From Fistularia commersonii (lineage: Eukaryota > Chordata > Actinopteri > Syngnathiformes > Fistulariidae), in the NCBI GenBank assembly GCA_037954325.1, contig JBBMNZ010000028.1, positions 6,765,001 to 6,829,000 on the forward strand: a stretch of 64,000 bases of DNA, read 5' to 3'. Under the pieces are notes generated by a model. The model was not told the origin of the DNA and ran no database searches. It saw only the letters and a list, made by a program, of their open reading frames with translations. Below are positions 42,479 to 62,657 of the stretch, in pieces. Each line of letters begins with the position of its first letter. Positions within the stretch are counted from its first letter, which is position 1. The position numbers and the translations under genes were made by a program.

Positions 42479-44957
42479 TCAACTACTTGGGATAACCACC
42501 TTATAGTCCTCATCGGTCTCCACTCCAACCTCATCCTGCAAAAACAAACAAAAAAAGGCTATTAAATTCTGATACATGCAGAATAAAAACACAGCAAGAG
42601 AAAAAACAGGTATGAACCCTGAAATTATGATTTCAGGCATTTATTAGCCTCTTTTACTCACCAAGAACTCCTTTTTGCTCTTAGGATATCCCTCCAGGAT
42701 TGCATTTATCATGTCTGAAGCCTGCGAATAAAGAAGCAAGATAGATTCTATACAATTATGGATGACAAACAAGCTACAGTTTACAAAATGTTGGATTTAG
42801 ATCAGTATGTCCCCTGCAACCCCAAATACTTCGGAAGAGAGGAAGTCTTTTTGCGTCATCTTGAATGTCTAGTATTGTAAGGACTAAGTGTTTAAAATAA
42901 AGATTACCTACCAGTCGCTTTCTTTTCCTCCATTCACTTACATACATGGTCCTTTCTTTGTAAACCTGCAAGTAAAAGTGACGTGAGAACTGCAGCATCA
43001 CAGGCACAAGGGGGTATCGTGATTCTAACTGTAGAAATTTGTTTATTCATGTCTGCATGGTTCTCTAAACAAGCTGGACTCAAGACCTGATGTGTGACCT
43101 ATGCACACCCTTCCCACGCCTCACTCCTCTTCAGATGGAAAACAGACACACAGTTGTTTTTGTTAGGGCCATTCAATATAAACAAGGACATCTCCAAAAC
43201 AAAAAAGATCTTGGGGGAAATTGCTTCCCTCCATCCCTCGGTCTACTGCCTTCTTGGTACTAGATAAAATAATTGCCTTTTGATGAGCCTAGCATGGAGC
43301 AGGTCAAATAGGCAGAAAATAAAATTTACTTTTAAACTTCTTTATATAATACTTTACCATTTATCTAAGGGCACACATCTAACAAGAATGCCATCTAGCG
43401 GTGGGATTTGCAATGCCTCATTTGGATAGTGTCATTTACTTGTTTTAATCATAATCACATTTTATCTACAGATTTACTACCTGTATTATAATCGCAGCAG
43501 GTGCTGCTTTGATTTCTTTTCTGTATTACAATCTAATTAGATTTTCCTCTACTGAGCCGGCAACTGATAATTAATATTTCCTCAAACGTGAACCGAAGTA
43601 AATGAAATCGGTGCCTTTTAAGACATTGCTTTGCTAAAACATTGCAACCCAATTTTTCGACCTTAACATTCTATAAACATATTGTTCATCCAATCCCAAC
43701 CTTTTCTTTCTCTTCTGGTGTGACATGGTTTGTGGCGGACTTTATCTTCTCCAGACGCTCTTGGTACCGAGAGCATTCGGCTTTCAGCTCTCGAATCTGG
43801 GAGACCATTTCCTCTGTGGTCAGGGAGCTGTTGAGTTCTTTCAGCTCTGCGATCACAATCACAAAGATAAAGCCAAACCGTGTGTTTGCATGTTCCACAG
43901 CTCCAACTATTGCGGGCTCAGAGTAAAACATGAGGCAAGTTCTGTGCCTCACAGATGTGCTTTACCTGCGTCCAGCTGTTTGCAGCTCTGAGTGAGGGTC
44001 TGCACCTCGGCAGCGAGGCCGGAGATCTGACTGTCCATGGCCTTCAGTTCTGCATCATTCACATCTTTGAACTGGGCCTGAGGGGACACTGTTAAATTAA
44101 AAAAAATCTATCTGGGTGGATATTTCATTAGGATGCTACAGACTCACCTGATCCGCAAAATAGATCTTTTGCTTGCCATAGGTTTTCTCTTTTATCTTGC
44201 CCTCCATTGCCAGCAACTCCATGGCTTTGACCACTGCCTGGTTGAAATACACATAATCAATGAGTGTTGAACTAATTGGAAAATATTGGAACCAATACAG
44301 ATTATCAGTGGATCAAGGATATCCAGCTGCGGCATTTTATTTTTCATATGATTATTTATTAATAAATTTGCACCAAAAGTAATCAATGTAGCGAATAGAC
44401 TTTTGTCACAAGACTGTTAAGAAATTCTACATGCTACAAAGCCCAACAAAACACTCCTGATTGATGTTTTACTGGAATACATTACAAAGTTCAAAATAAT
44501 AAGGGTTTTTTCAGATCTTCTGGGGATAAATTGCATGTTATCTCACCGTTTTTCCCAAACCGTGCTCTTTCTGTAAATTACAGAAGACATCCTGGGCGCT
44601 GTACGGACGGTTCTTTTCGTTCAGATAGGCAGAAATAATGGAGGCACCTATCAAAGACAATAAAAACCACTTTATTTCCTAAATTCCATCAATCTGCGTG
44701 GATTATCTGTGCTTTCACTGCGGATTTAAAAATTAGAAATATAAAAGTTTGCGTAGGGCAGCTAGCTTGTGCGGATTGTGAAATGTAGCTAGCGTTAGCC
44801 GGTAGCGTCTTTGCTAAACGTACTAAGGTTATTTAAAGCATCTTATCCGGAGATGTATTCCGTTTGGTCTTTTTTCCGAATGTTTCAAAATGTGTTTCCT
44901 GCAGTCATGGACATTCTGGGATAATTCTGCACACTCACAGTTGTCTTTTTTACTCAT
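42479..44957 (-). CDS. psmc3ip: PSMC3-interacting protein / HOP2, complete, 8 exons, 212 residues
   Basis: HOP2 forms a heterodimer with MND1 that stimulates DMC1 and RAD51 strand invasion in meiosis; the protein is nuclear and also reported as a nuclear-receptor co-activator. Exons 5' to 3': 44939-44957, 44547-44647, 44148-44237, 43966-44077, 43701-43846, 42912-42965, 42662-42721, 42479-42535. Phases close (639 nt; human protein 217 residues). The N-terminal winged helix reads ASIISAYLNEKNRPYSAQDV and EHGLGKT ... GKQKIYFADQ (residues about 7-73). A long coiled coil follows (LAAEVQTLTQSCKQLDAELK, 85-160), then SEWRKRKRL and the C-terminal ILEGYPKSKKEFLDEVGVET. The exon ending 43701 uses an unusual GTTGGG donor. 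The first coding exon gives only MSKKDN plus one base. Confidence 0.95.
42966..43700 (-). other. psmc3ip intron 5
   Basis: Contains a CTCF-like motif on the minus strand at 43388-43401 (CCGCTAGATGGCAT). No gene was seen. Confidence 0.55.
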
Positions 44958-45233
44958 CTCTAACGCGTCCGCACACCAACCAGCGCAGTCCTTTGCTGAA
45001 TTGAGTTTCGCGCAAAATACACGTAACAGGGAGATCGTTTATTGAGCTAGATGGATCACTTACGCTGGCTCCAGCAAATACCTCTCCACTTTTACGAGTG
45101 TTGTCTGTTTTCCCTCAAACGTCAAGTGAAAGAGGAAATAATCGACTCTTACGCTTGTTCAGTTTTCGCTGGCCACGCAGATTAAATGCAAATAATCACT
45201 TTTGGTTTCAAACCTCTCTTATTCTCCGGTGGT

Positions 45234-45265
<32 letters not shown>

Positions 45266-45330
45266 CCGGCATCAGTGCAAAGTGAGAGGTCTTCGCGAGA
45301 AAAAAAACACTGCAAGTAAAATAAATGTAA
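44958..45330 (-). promoter_or_regulatory. psmc3ip: psmc3ip upstream region
   Basis: This is the sequence directly upstream of the psmc3ip start. It includes a T28 run at 45235-45262 (A28 on the gene's strand). Intron 1, just inside the gene, carries GCTAGC and GTTAGC hexamers (44760-44810). No core promoter element is clear. Confidence 0.4.
45235..45262 (+). repeat. T28 homopolymer
   Basis: A pure T run of 28 bases about 280 bp upstream of the psmc3ip start codon. It could exclude nucleosomes or be an assembly-sensitive site. Confidence 0.9.
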
Positions 45331-45511
45331 ATGAACGACAACCTTAAAACGACACCGGGAAGATTAAGGGGAAACAGGAAAGCGAAAATCCATGTTTCAA
45401 ATCAAGAAAATCAGAAACGTGACGGTAATTTTGTCATTACGATTTGCTCAATCGTCAATCCACATCCCGCAGGTGTGTGAAAAGGGCACCTGGACTGAGT
45501 GTCCTCGGTCG

Positions 45512-45525
45512 CCGCTAGGGGGCGC
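45512..45525 (+). promoter_or_regulatory. CTCF-like motif upstream of psmc3ip
   Basis: CCGCTAGGGGGCGC matches the CTCF core well and lies about 555 bp upstream of the psmc3ip start, on the boundary with the retreg3 3' side. Confidence 0.5.
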
Positions 45526-46904
45526 ATTTTCCCCGCAACACCTTTGACTTCACACCGAGGAGCAATTCATTTTAGTGTGAGGATGCTAAGTCAGGCTGCA
45601 TAAACAGTTTGTCTCTGGAAACCTTTTTAGTTGAATATCAATTGAATACATTTGCAACTTAAGCCTTTTTACATTATCTCCTTTGCTCCATTTTTTTGAA
45701 ATCAGAACTGTTGCCAATGATGACCGAAACATTGAATGCAAAGTTTTATTTAATACAATTTGCACATCAAAATATATCAAAAACCAGTTACAGAGAAGAA
45801 AAACTGCGAGGAATATATCAGCCATCAGTGTATTTTGCCTCACCAACACGGATCCAGCAGTGTTTTCTGTTGGATTCTGTTTCTGTTAAATCTTTCACAG
45901 ACTGAGCTTATTCAAGATAAAGAAATTAAAAAAGCTGTATCTTTTAAATAAATACCCAGCATCTTTAAATTTGGCAATATCAAATGTGGCATATTTAGAT
46001 TTGAATGACCAAAGTGACATATTGACAGAGGAGCCACGTTTCGAATACTAATCTAAATCCAATTTTCATGTAAACATTTTCCCATTAAAATAGTATAAAA
46101 TTCATGAAGTGAGGATTTTTCTCAGAGGGGCGCAGCATGACTATCAACTACAAGCAAATGACAAAAGGAAGAAAGGGAATCTGGTTGAATATTCTTGGGG
46201 TAAAACACACAAAGCCGGGGTCTCTTTCAAGCTGTTAACTACGGGCACAATTTATTCAGGAAGAGCAAGAACTTAGAAATGAATTAAATATTGAACTCAC
46301 TGATTCAGCATCAAGAAGTGGCTATTAACCTTAGGACCAACTTTCATTGATACAAAGAAGAAAAACATAAATAAAAATCAAGTGCTTATCTGGGGTATCC
46401 GCGTTTCTTTTAAGACAAAATTCTCTAAACAATATAAACAGACCAATAGATGGAAACATTTTCTTCCCCTGGTAGACAGAATAAAGGGCTAGAGGTAAAT
46501 TTAATTAAAAGGTATTCCTTTTAAATGTTGCTCTTCATTGCCTAAAATCATATCTGTTGTTTCAAAAATGCATGACTGAATCCCTATTAATTGACTTTTG
46601 TAAATCTGTTTAATATAAACTGTCGACTAAACTGAAAAATAAAATTTGGATCTATAAACAATGTAAGTTTATCAGCATATATATGTACACACACGCGCGC
46701 ACACATACACACACACAAAATATATATATATATATATATGTAGTGATCGACAAAGCAGTTGGGAGTTGAGCTGTCTTTCAAAATAAAATAAAATTGACTC
46801 AAGACAAAATTATACTTAGAAAGAATTAAAACGTTTACTTTTACAGAAACAAGCATTTCAAAAGAACTTGCAACGCAGGGGTTATCCAACGCAGATACAC
46901 AATA

Positions 46905-46926
46905 ACAGCAGCAGCAGCAGCAGCAG
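46905..46926 (+). repeat. Short (GCA)n run
   Basis: About seven units of GCA in the spacer downstream of retreg3. It is not within a supported coding exon. Confidence 0.85.
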
Positions 46927-47847
46927 TCTCTTGCAAAAGTAGCTGAAATACGACTTTTATAATGGTCACAAACGGCTACATTCTCCAACTGCTTTGAATT
47001 TCGATTGATCAGCTGTTCCAGACAGCTTAACAGCTCTCGTTATGGCAGAGAAATTTATTGACCATTTGTAAGCATCCTAATTAATATTTGGATTCTCAGG
47101 ATCTTTTTTTTGTATCTGTGGAGATACCAGCATGTGCATCTCACACCCTTAAAAGTCAATGTTATGAAGTTTCACAAAGAGGAAGCTGGGAAAAAAATAA
47201 GAGGCAGGAAAGTCAATCCAGGGAAGCAACTGTATCTGATGTTGCTGGCATGAGATGATAAACCAGCAGAAATAGAAACCAGTCAAGTAACTGCGTTCTA
47301 CTGAGAAGAAAATGCGTGCATCCATCTGTCTCATCTACGACAGTAACTCAATGCACTTGAAATGAGGGGTTTTTCCAAAATGTCATTACTGAAGCAAAAT
47401 GGCTAAGCTCAACAAATGGGAATGTCTTATTTGGTCCAGGAATCAAAGAACCTTGTTACACTAACTTTCATGTAAAAATATTTTACATTTTATGGGATCC
47501 ATTATTTCTATTTTCCAACAAGTACCCTGCAGCTAGACTGCAACAAGGCTAAAAAAAACTGCTGGTTATTTGTTCTGTTGACATTTTGTATTGTTTTCAT
47601 ATTCATTTATTATTTCCTATTGCTCAGCCTACAAACTATACATTTTCTGATTGATCGGGGCTTAAAGGTTTGTAAAGGAAAGGTCTTGAAAAGGTAGAGA
47701 AGAAGTACTTCACAGTGATAAGAGTGATGCCAATCAGAAGGGCTGCTGGAGCCGAAAGTCGCCCTTCACGTCCGTCACACTTGCAGCTCACCAACACGGC
47801 CAGGACTCACTAGACTGCACTCATGCCAGCAGGCCTTCGCTGACACC

Positions 47848-50800
47848 TTATTGTGGTTTACCAAGTAGACTAGACAAAAAGCCAGACCCCTGGCTCTCTC
47901 CCCGTCTTGCAGCCCCCCCTCCGAGGGGATCCATCTGGTTCAGTTCAGACTGATCCAGCACTTCAAAGTCTTCTACATCCAAGTCTGTGTCTAGCTCTGA
48001 ACTGGATTGCTTGCGGTAACTTCGGTGGGACCTGGCCTTGGGAGGGCCTTGTCTACGATGGGAGGTGGAAGCACGAGGTTGCATTGCCCCGACAAGGGCG
48101 GCCTGGATCATATTGCTGGCAATGACTCCAGCCAAGTCTCCTGTAAAATTGGAGGCAGATGGCAGACCACTGATGGAGAGTCCCCCAACCTGATCCTCCG
48201 GGTCTGAGTCCAGCTGAGCATCCACATCCAGCAAGGAAGCCCGGGGACTTTGGAGCCCAGACACAGCTAGACTCGGTAGCCCGATGCTAGTGTCATCATC
48301 ATCATCCATTAACGTGGCATCGGGGTTTATTGAGGGAAAGTCTGGAAGGTCCTGAGCAAAGGATTCCTCGCCGTCACTGTGTCTGTCCAGATCTGACAAA
48401 ACGAGATGGAAGTACAGAGGACTAGGTCAGGATTAAGAAGAAAACAGAGAGGTTTGGGGAAAACCAGCAATGATAGCATACAGTGCTTACCCTCCGAGCC
48501 TTCTGTGAGAGGGGTCTGCCCACGGGATAAGTTAAATGTCCCATTCTCAGTGTAGGACACCTCAGCATCAGAGTGTTCCGAGTCGGTCAGTGCAAGCTCC
48601 TTTGCAACAACAGCATCATCGAACTGGGTTAGAAGGAAAAATACGTTTAAGGTTGAGTGCAACTCTTGAACCTTCTCTCGTCTGCTCTGTTATCAATCCA
48701 TGAAGACGATTTTGATGTGAGTGGCAGCAGGCAACTTTAAAGATGTCCTCTTTCCAAAAATAATGGGACTGAATTATTCCCTCTGTAGTGCTCACACTGA
48801 GAAAATTATTGTAAGAAGTAAATGACAAATGTCTCATCTTGAAAATCAGTGGTAAAACCTTGTGGAAAAAACGTCTCATCACAAGAACTTGTAACTAACG
48901 GTAATAAAGTATCGATAACAGCAAGCACGTTAAAGAGTTAAAACTTAAAACTTAATAGAAATAGTGGGGTACTTTAAAAACAGACTGACCGTTGGACAAA
49001 AAGCAGCCAGCTCCTCTTCACTGTCACTGGCTTCACCTGAGGCTCCAGTACGGATCGGCCTTCGCAGAACTGCAAAGACCAAGAGCAGGAGAAAACCAAA
49101 TGATTATCTGGTCTGCTTTGTTCCACAGCTCGTAGCTATTTTCTGCACTGAGCAGGCATTCATAATCACCAAGCTTTTAGTAAACATTCAATCAATCACA
49201 GAAAAGTAGGAATTTCACTGTACATGGCAACACATTTCTACACTGTGCATGTGACAATAAACGCTTTGAATCTTGATTCAGCCGAGTTGTTACTTGACAT
49301 ATGTCATGCATGACTGGTGAGTTAGCTATCCACTAAGCAGAAATAAAAATATGATTATTTACTTACACTGATTATCGATGGGCTTTGACATCATATATCC
49401 ATGAACACTGAAGTCCAGCCGCTGCAGGACTGGCTCCAGCTTCACAAATACATGCTGAAAAACCCTGTGATGGGCTGCCAGGGGGGTCAGGAGAGTTGCC
49501 AAAACTAGAGAGAGGAAATTAACAGAGACAATGAGAGAAGAGGACAATTCTGGTTCTTCAGTAAGGGTCTCATTTAGATGTGTGACGCTGTGTACATTCA
49601 CAAAGTAAAGCATGAGGTGGGAGGGGAGTAGAAATGTTGAGTGCAAGTGGACGATTTTAAACATCACAGCAAGGGGAACTGCAGGTCTTAGAACCTGAAG
49701 TAGCAGCAGGTTAGGAGATTGAAGCTTTCTCAGTCTGACCTCTTGTTCGTCTGGCTCGCTTCACCCCTTGTGAATCTTATCCTGGTGTTAATCACCTCAC
49801 AGGGTCAAAACTAGTGCGAGGGCCCCATAGATCTGGTTTCAACACCCATGCATTTTAATAGGGCCAGTCGGGCGGGGTATTCTCTGGCACTGTGGTCCTG
49901 GGGAGCGAACAGCACGATTGGGACAAACTCACCAGCAGAGTAGGAGAGCACCAGTCCAGGAATACAGCGTCCTATCACAGCCAAGCAGGTTAACGCTCCA
50001 CAAGCCAGGATGCAAAACTGACAAGAACATCAAAGCACAGGGGTCATGATGTCAGCATTAGTAATACATGTCTGTTAATGACTGATTTATAATGCCTTAC
50101 GCTACAGACATTGATTTTCAAGCTTTATAATGTCCAAATGATACCATTCATTTTCATGATTATAGACGTTATGGGTTTTAGTAAACTATTAAGTGCCTTT
50201 CCACAGATGCACAAAGAGCTATGCAATCATCCATGACTCTTAGGTAATTTCCTGATCTTGAAACCTGCTGTGCACATCTATTTTAGTGGTGGCCACAGAG
50301 CAAAGATGGGAGGCTCATTCAAATTAAGCACAGCAAAGGCAGATGTTCCTATTTCTGTTGAAATCTGTTTGCGTGTGGTTTGCTTTTAATACACATCTGA
50401 AAACCTCATGCATTTTTTCATGCATTCATGTGTTTCAATTCTCCATTAGGAATCAGCTGCTGACAATGTTTATTAAGAAAAGAAAAATATAGGTGTGAAT
50501 AAAAATAACAGTAAAGACACTGAGAATAAAATAAAACCACTTCATCAGCACATCGCGCACCTAAAACCACTTGTTTGGTGCACAGAGATGGTCCCAGGAG
50601 TATAAAACTAAGGCCTTCAATGTTGCAGTTTATAGTGGTTATGTCATTAGAACAGGAGACTTAGCATTAGTGTGCAAAGCAATTTTAAAATTCAGTTTCA
50701 AAACTAAAAAGATGTGTGAGGAGTGTTTTTCTGTGTGTCTTTTCATTGTCTCACATGGCTTTAATCACCTTGCCAGGGTTGTGTCTTTTGTACTGCACCA

Positions 50801-53590
50801 CACTAGATGTGAGAACCATTACACTGATCCAGGCCTCAGCGATATGGTGGCACAGCTCAGGCACACTGAGGATACCGGGTTGCACGAGGCCCCAGCTGGA
50901 CAAACAGACAATATCAAGACCTTTATATGCTATTGCTGTCGGTGCATTTAAGAGAATACTCTCCAACTCCAACAGTGAATGCAAAACATGTTTGAAGAAA
51001 CAAACCTTTCATTCTCTGATTCCTCTGGGTTTCTGACTGTGAAAACAAGACACACGTGTTTCTGAAAAAATATCTTATATTGTAATTCAATTGAATTCAT
51101 ACAATGTTTCAATTATGGCCTTGAAATGAGTTAAAATATTATTGCTGTTTCTTCTTAGGCCTCCACATCTTCTGAATTGAACTTTGTACATGCAAGTTTA
51201 AAAACAAATCTGGGAGACTTACTTCTCCAAGTGTAATATAAACCCCTTGTCAGCTCCATGGTGTTAAGCTGCCAAATGTTAAGTAGTCTATTTCGATATC
51301 AGATGGGTTTTTTTTGAAAGTCACATAAAACACAGGAGTGACAATCTAAGTCAGAGAAACATGCAACATAAATCTATGTTCAACAGTTGTAAAGAACAAA
51401 GTAAAATAGAAAATGCTGACCTTGGAAAAGTGTTCAGTGAAAACATAACCGAAAAAAACCAACTAAATCACCTCTAATCTCTGGCCAGATCTTGTTTCTC
51501 CAGGTATCAACACAGATCAGCAGAGCCAGACCAGAGGCCAGTAAGAACAGCAGGCGTAGTGAGGTCAAGGCAAAGAACCTTGAGGAAAGCAAACAGAAGT
51601 TCTTAAAGTCTTAAGAACTCAAGTCATATGGAGAGTAAACAATGAATTGTTCATTATAGGATCCAATAATAGTGATTCCCCTTAACGACAAAACTAATAG
51701 GGACAAGTAATACAACACTGTCTTCTATAAACCTGATAGCATTTGTTTCACAAAACAATAATAATATAATCACAACAATAATTATCATAAAAAAATCCAT
51801 TCAGAATATTGGTGTTACTTTAGGTGCTTTTAACCTTAAAGGACATCATAACTTGTCACAAAAACAAATTGGACCTGGAGGGACAGACCTGAATGGGTCA
51901 CCTGAATGGGTCCTGACTGACCTGGAGTCTGATGTCACAATAACAGTTTCTCCCTAAGTCTCTTATCAACTTTTGTTAAACAGAAGCATTTAAATTAGTT
52001 TGACAACACACTTAAGTGTGGCTTGTGTGCTCTATTGATCTTGAGAGGATGATCTGAATATTTACAGTGTGTGTCTGGAGCTGCGGTAAAACACAGGGAC
52101 TGCAGAGTTGAGTGTACGGAACAGGCAGTCTCCGTACACTCAGGGGCTGGTGTGCTTCAGCAGATGCTACACTGGTATTTCATTGTTTTTATGTCTGTGT
52201 TTATGTGTTTTTATGTTTTCACTTTCTGTCTGTTCGTTTATGATAATATTGTACTGCTTGAGTGAGTTTAGCAGGACCTGATTGTACTTAATGGCAGTTG
52301 CCCTCGAAGTTGGTCCAGGGTAATCGCAAGTGAAATGTTTTTTTTTTGTTTGTTTGTTTGTTTGTTTGTTTGTTTTTTCCTACATGGTAGTAAATGTTCC
52401 TCTTGTGCATTGAAGGGGGAAGTTATATATGATGTGTATGCAATTACTTTAGCAAACATGAGAACAGTATCAAATGCTGATGCTGTAATTGCACGAGTGT
52501 TTATGAACTAAATGCTAAAAAGTGACATCGCATGTGAAGTAGCTAGCCTACATGTGCAATCCTATTTTGCAATTAACTAACTGTCAATAAAAGCATTTAT
52601 ATTTGCACTTCCCTACTTTCCAGGTCATCACCTTGAGGAGGTCAGAGAACTGTTGTTGGGTTATACAAGTCCTGAGGTGTTGCACCACTTTCAGATCATA
52701 AGACTGCAAAATGTGTTGACCACAACAACAATGAATTATTTTGCCAATTAGCAGTTGGGGGATCAACCTAGCAAGGAATTTGTTGGCATCCAGAGGCTAT
52801 TAGTGGCGAAGCGTGTAATTTAAACCAATGGGCACAAGCTGCCATTGAACAATAAGAACACTGTAAAGTAAAATAAACGAATGAATAAAAAAAATACCTT
52901 CCCTTATCATCCCACGTTTGAGACTTTTTAGTTGAGGGGTTTTTTTTAAATCTAAGACTTAAAAATGATATTGAATGAAAAGGAATTTTTATGCATGAAA
53001 ACACAAGGTGCAAGAGCTCATTAATAAAATGCGATCGTTGACAACGAGTCAGGGCAAATCGGTTAAAGTCTCCGGAGTTGGAAGTGTTTCTAAATGCGCC
53101 TATTATTAGCACAAACAAGCCATCTGTCTGGTCTGGAGCTGTCAGGTGAAGAAGCCCCGTATTGAGTAAGAGCACCAGCTGCTCTGCAGTCACGTTGGCT
53201 TTCGCCTAACAACGACTCAACAGTCACGGTATTGTCCTGTCGGCGGGGGTTGCAAGAACACGGCAATAACCAACAAGACACTAAAGTTGTCACCTCAAGG
53301 CGCGACGTCGAAATAACAGCCGTTGCTTAAAGTGAAACCCACCAGAACACGATGTTGACCGCGGTGTAGAGAAGCACACACTGAGCCGGTCTCTCCCATA
53401 TCAGGACGGACTGGAGGTAGGTCAGGACGGGCTCGTAGGGCCCCAACCTGGCCTGGAGAGCAGCCTTGACAGCCCGCACCTGGCCGTCCCTCTCGCTGGA
53501 GCACGGTCGGCTCCGGAGGCAGACGCTCGACCCCGGCTTCTCAGTGTAGTCCTCCGCGGATGTGTCCCCGTTTTCCCCGGCGTGCGCCAT
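47848..53590 (-). CDS. retreg3: Reticulophagy regulator 3 (FAM134C), complete, 9 exons, 497 residues
   Basis: RETREG3 is an ER membrane protein whose reticulon-homology hairpins curve ER tubules and whose LC3-interacting region delivers ER to autophagosomes. Exons 5' to 3': 53343-53590, 51472-51578, 51006-51036, 50769-50895, 49933-50017, 49367-49504, 48990-49069, 48491-48623, 47848-48392. All phases close (1,494 nt; human 466 residues). The start is MAHAGENGD. The reticulon-homology segments are WERPAQCVLLYTAVNIVFWF and LTSLRLLFLLASGLALLICV, then, after SVPELCHHIAEAW, ILACGALTCLAVIGRCIPGL. The cytosolic tail has a DSEHSDAEVSYTENGTFNLS block, and LIR core FEVL at about residues 459-462 in VEDFEVLDQSEL. 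Confidence 0.95.
49195..49280 (+). repeat. Repeat tail of dispersed fish element
   Basis: TTTCACTGTACATGGCAACA and CATGTGACAATAAACGCTTT followed by GAATCTTGATTC resemble the 3' tail of an abundant fish retroposon. It lies in retreg3 intron 6. Recognition is from memory of the phrase only. Confidence 0.4.
50018..50768 (-). other. retreg3 intron 4
   Basis: AT-rich, no gene or clear repeat seen. Confidence 0.55.
51006..51036 (-). CDS. retreg3: retreg3 31-nt microexon
   Basis: The exon encodes RNPEESENE plus split codons on both sides (V and S). It is bounded by TTTTCACAG and GTTTGT and is needed to join EIR to SWGLVQP. Human RETREG3 has the same number of residues between these anchors. Confidence 0.85.
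51579..53342 (-). other. retreg3 intron 1
   Basis: About 1.8 kb with a (GTTT)n run at roughly 52337-52374. The open frames in it have no recognisable product. A GC-richer right end adjoins exon 1. Confidence 0.6.
52337..52374 (+). repeat. (GTTT)n tetranucleotide run
   Basis: T-run followed by about seven GTTT units in retreg3 intron 1. Confidence 0.9.
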
Positions 53591-54370
53591 TTTAGCATGA
53601 ACCCGAAAAGGACGATCTGTGAAATAAAATAACAAAAACAAAGAAAATTGCATTGAATCCGAACAAAAACAGGTAAGCTGCTCGGTTGCGGAGCAGCTCA
53701 ACTGACAGCATCGGCTTAACAGAAATACCCCGACACATTCCTAAGCTCCCGACGGCGGAAGTGTCACCGATACTTTGCCTGACGCTTATTCTCAAGTGAA
53801 ATGAGAGACAATGATATCGAAGCAGTCATCAATAGTGTATAAAATAAGCTGACACTTACTATTTTGTCATTTTTAGACGAATGTTGAGCTCTCCTCTGAA
53901 TCTGACAATATGGCGTAACTTGTTTTTCTGATCCCCGAACCGTCCAATCAGAGTCCGCGTTGGTCAGAGTGTCATGGTGCGTTCATTGCCTGTCTGAACT
54001 TTGACTCTCCACGATTCCAATGAGGAACCCGGTGTCTTTTCGTGTGGCTGAGTTGACAAGAACCTATGCCGTTTGACAGTCACCTCTATCTATCGACAAA
54101 TATGAATTTTTCGCCATGTTGTCGCGACACGTTTATGGCTCTACATACTTCTTGCAACTGCATACTTCCACATACTAGGGGGCGGTGTGCACAATGTTGA
54201 TCCCTTTTATTAAACCGAAGAACAAGTCTGCTCCCGGAGTTACGTCACTACCAAGCGGGAAGAAGCGGGCTGGTGAAGCGCCTGAGAAAGGACCTCTCTT
54301 CCTCTCATTATTTAGCTAGCTTACAGCTAGCCAGCAAGCTGGCTAAATAAGAAGCAACTGAACTTTGGAC
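53591..54370. promoter_or_regulatory. Bidirectional promoter of retreg3 and tubg1
   Basis: The start codons of retreg3 (minus) and tubg1 (plus) are 780 bp apart. Two CCAAT boxes lie at 53944-53948 and 54017-54021, and a CTCF-like motif (TACTAGGGGGCGGT) at 54173-54186. The same divergent arrangement exists in human. The exact start sites are not visible. Confidence 0.65.
54308..54350 (+). promoter_or_regulatory. tubg1: Inverted repeat in tubg1 5' UTR
   Basis: TTATTTAGC (54308-54316) pairs perfectly with GCTAAATAA (54342-54350), with CCAGC-AA-GCTGG nested inside. It ends 20 bases before the start codon, so if it is transcribed the leader could fold into a stem. Confidence 0.6.

Positions 54371-62657
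<8,287 letters not shown>

Larger units (their letters stand above)
45331..47847. other. Spacer between psmc3ip promoter and retreg3 stop
   Basis: A CTCF-like motif CCGCTAGGGGGCGC lies at 45512-45525. About 45600-46560 is AT-rich with short open pieces that suggest an old retroelement, but I could not identify one. A (TA)n run lies at about 46721-46738 and a (GCA)n run at 46905-46926. The right end should hold the retreg3 3' UTR: TTTATT (AATAAA on the minus strand) occurs at 47606-47611, about 240 bp past the stop. Confidence 0.45.

Noticed and set aside
45600..46560. Possible L1-type retroelement remnant
   Set aside because: Short open pieces looked suggestive, but no conserved reverse-transcriptase or endonuclease motif could be read with confidence.
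46587..46988. 133-codon minus-strand frame with poly-Cys and Tyr-Ile repeats
   Set aside because: It is driven by the GCA and TA simple repeats, with no family similarity.
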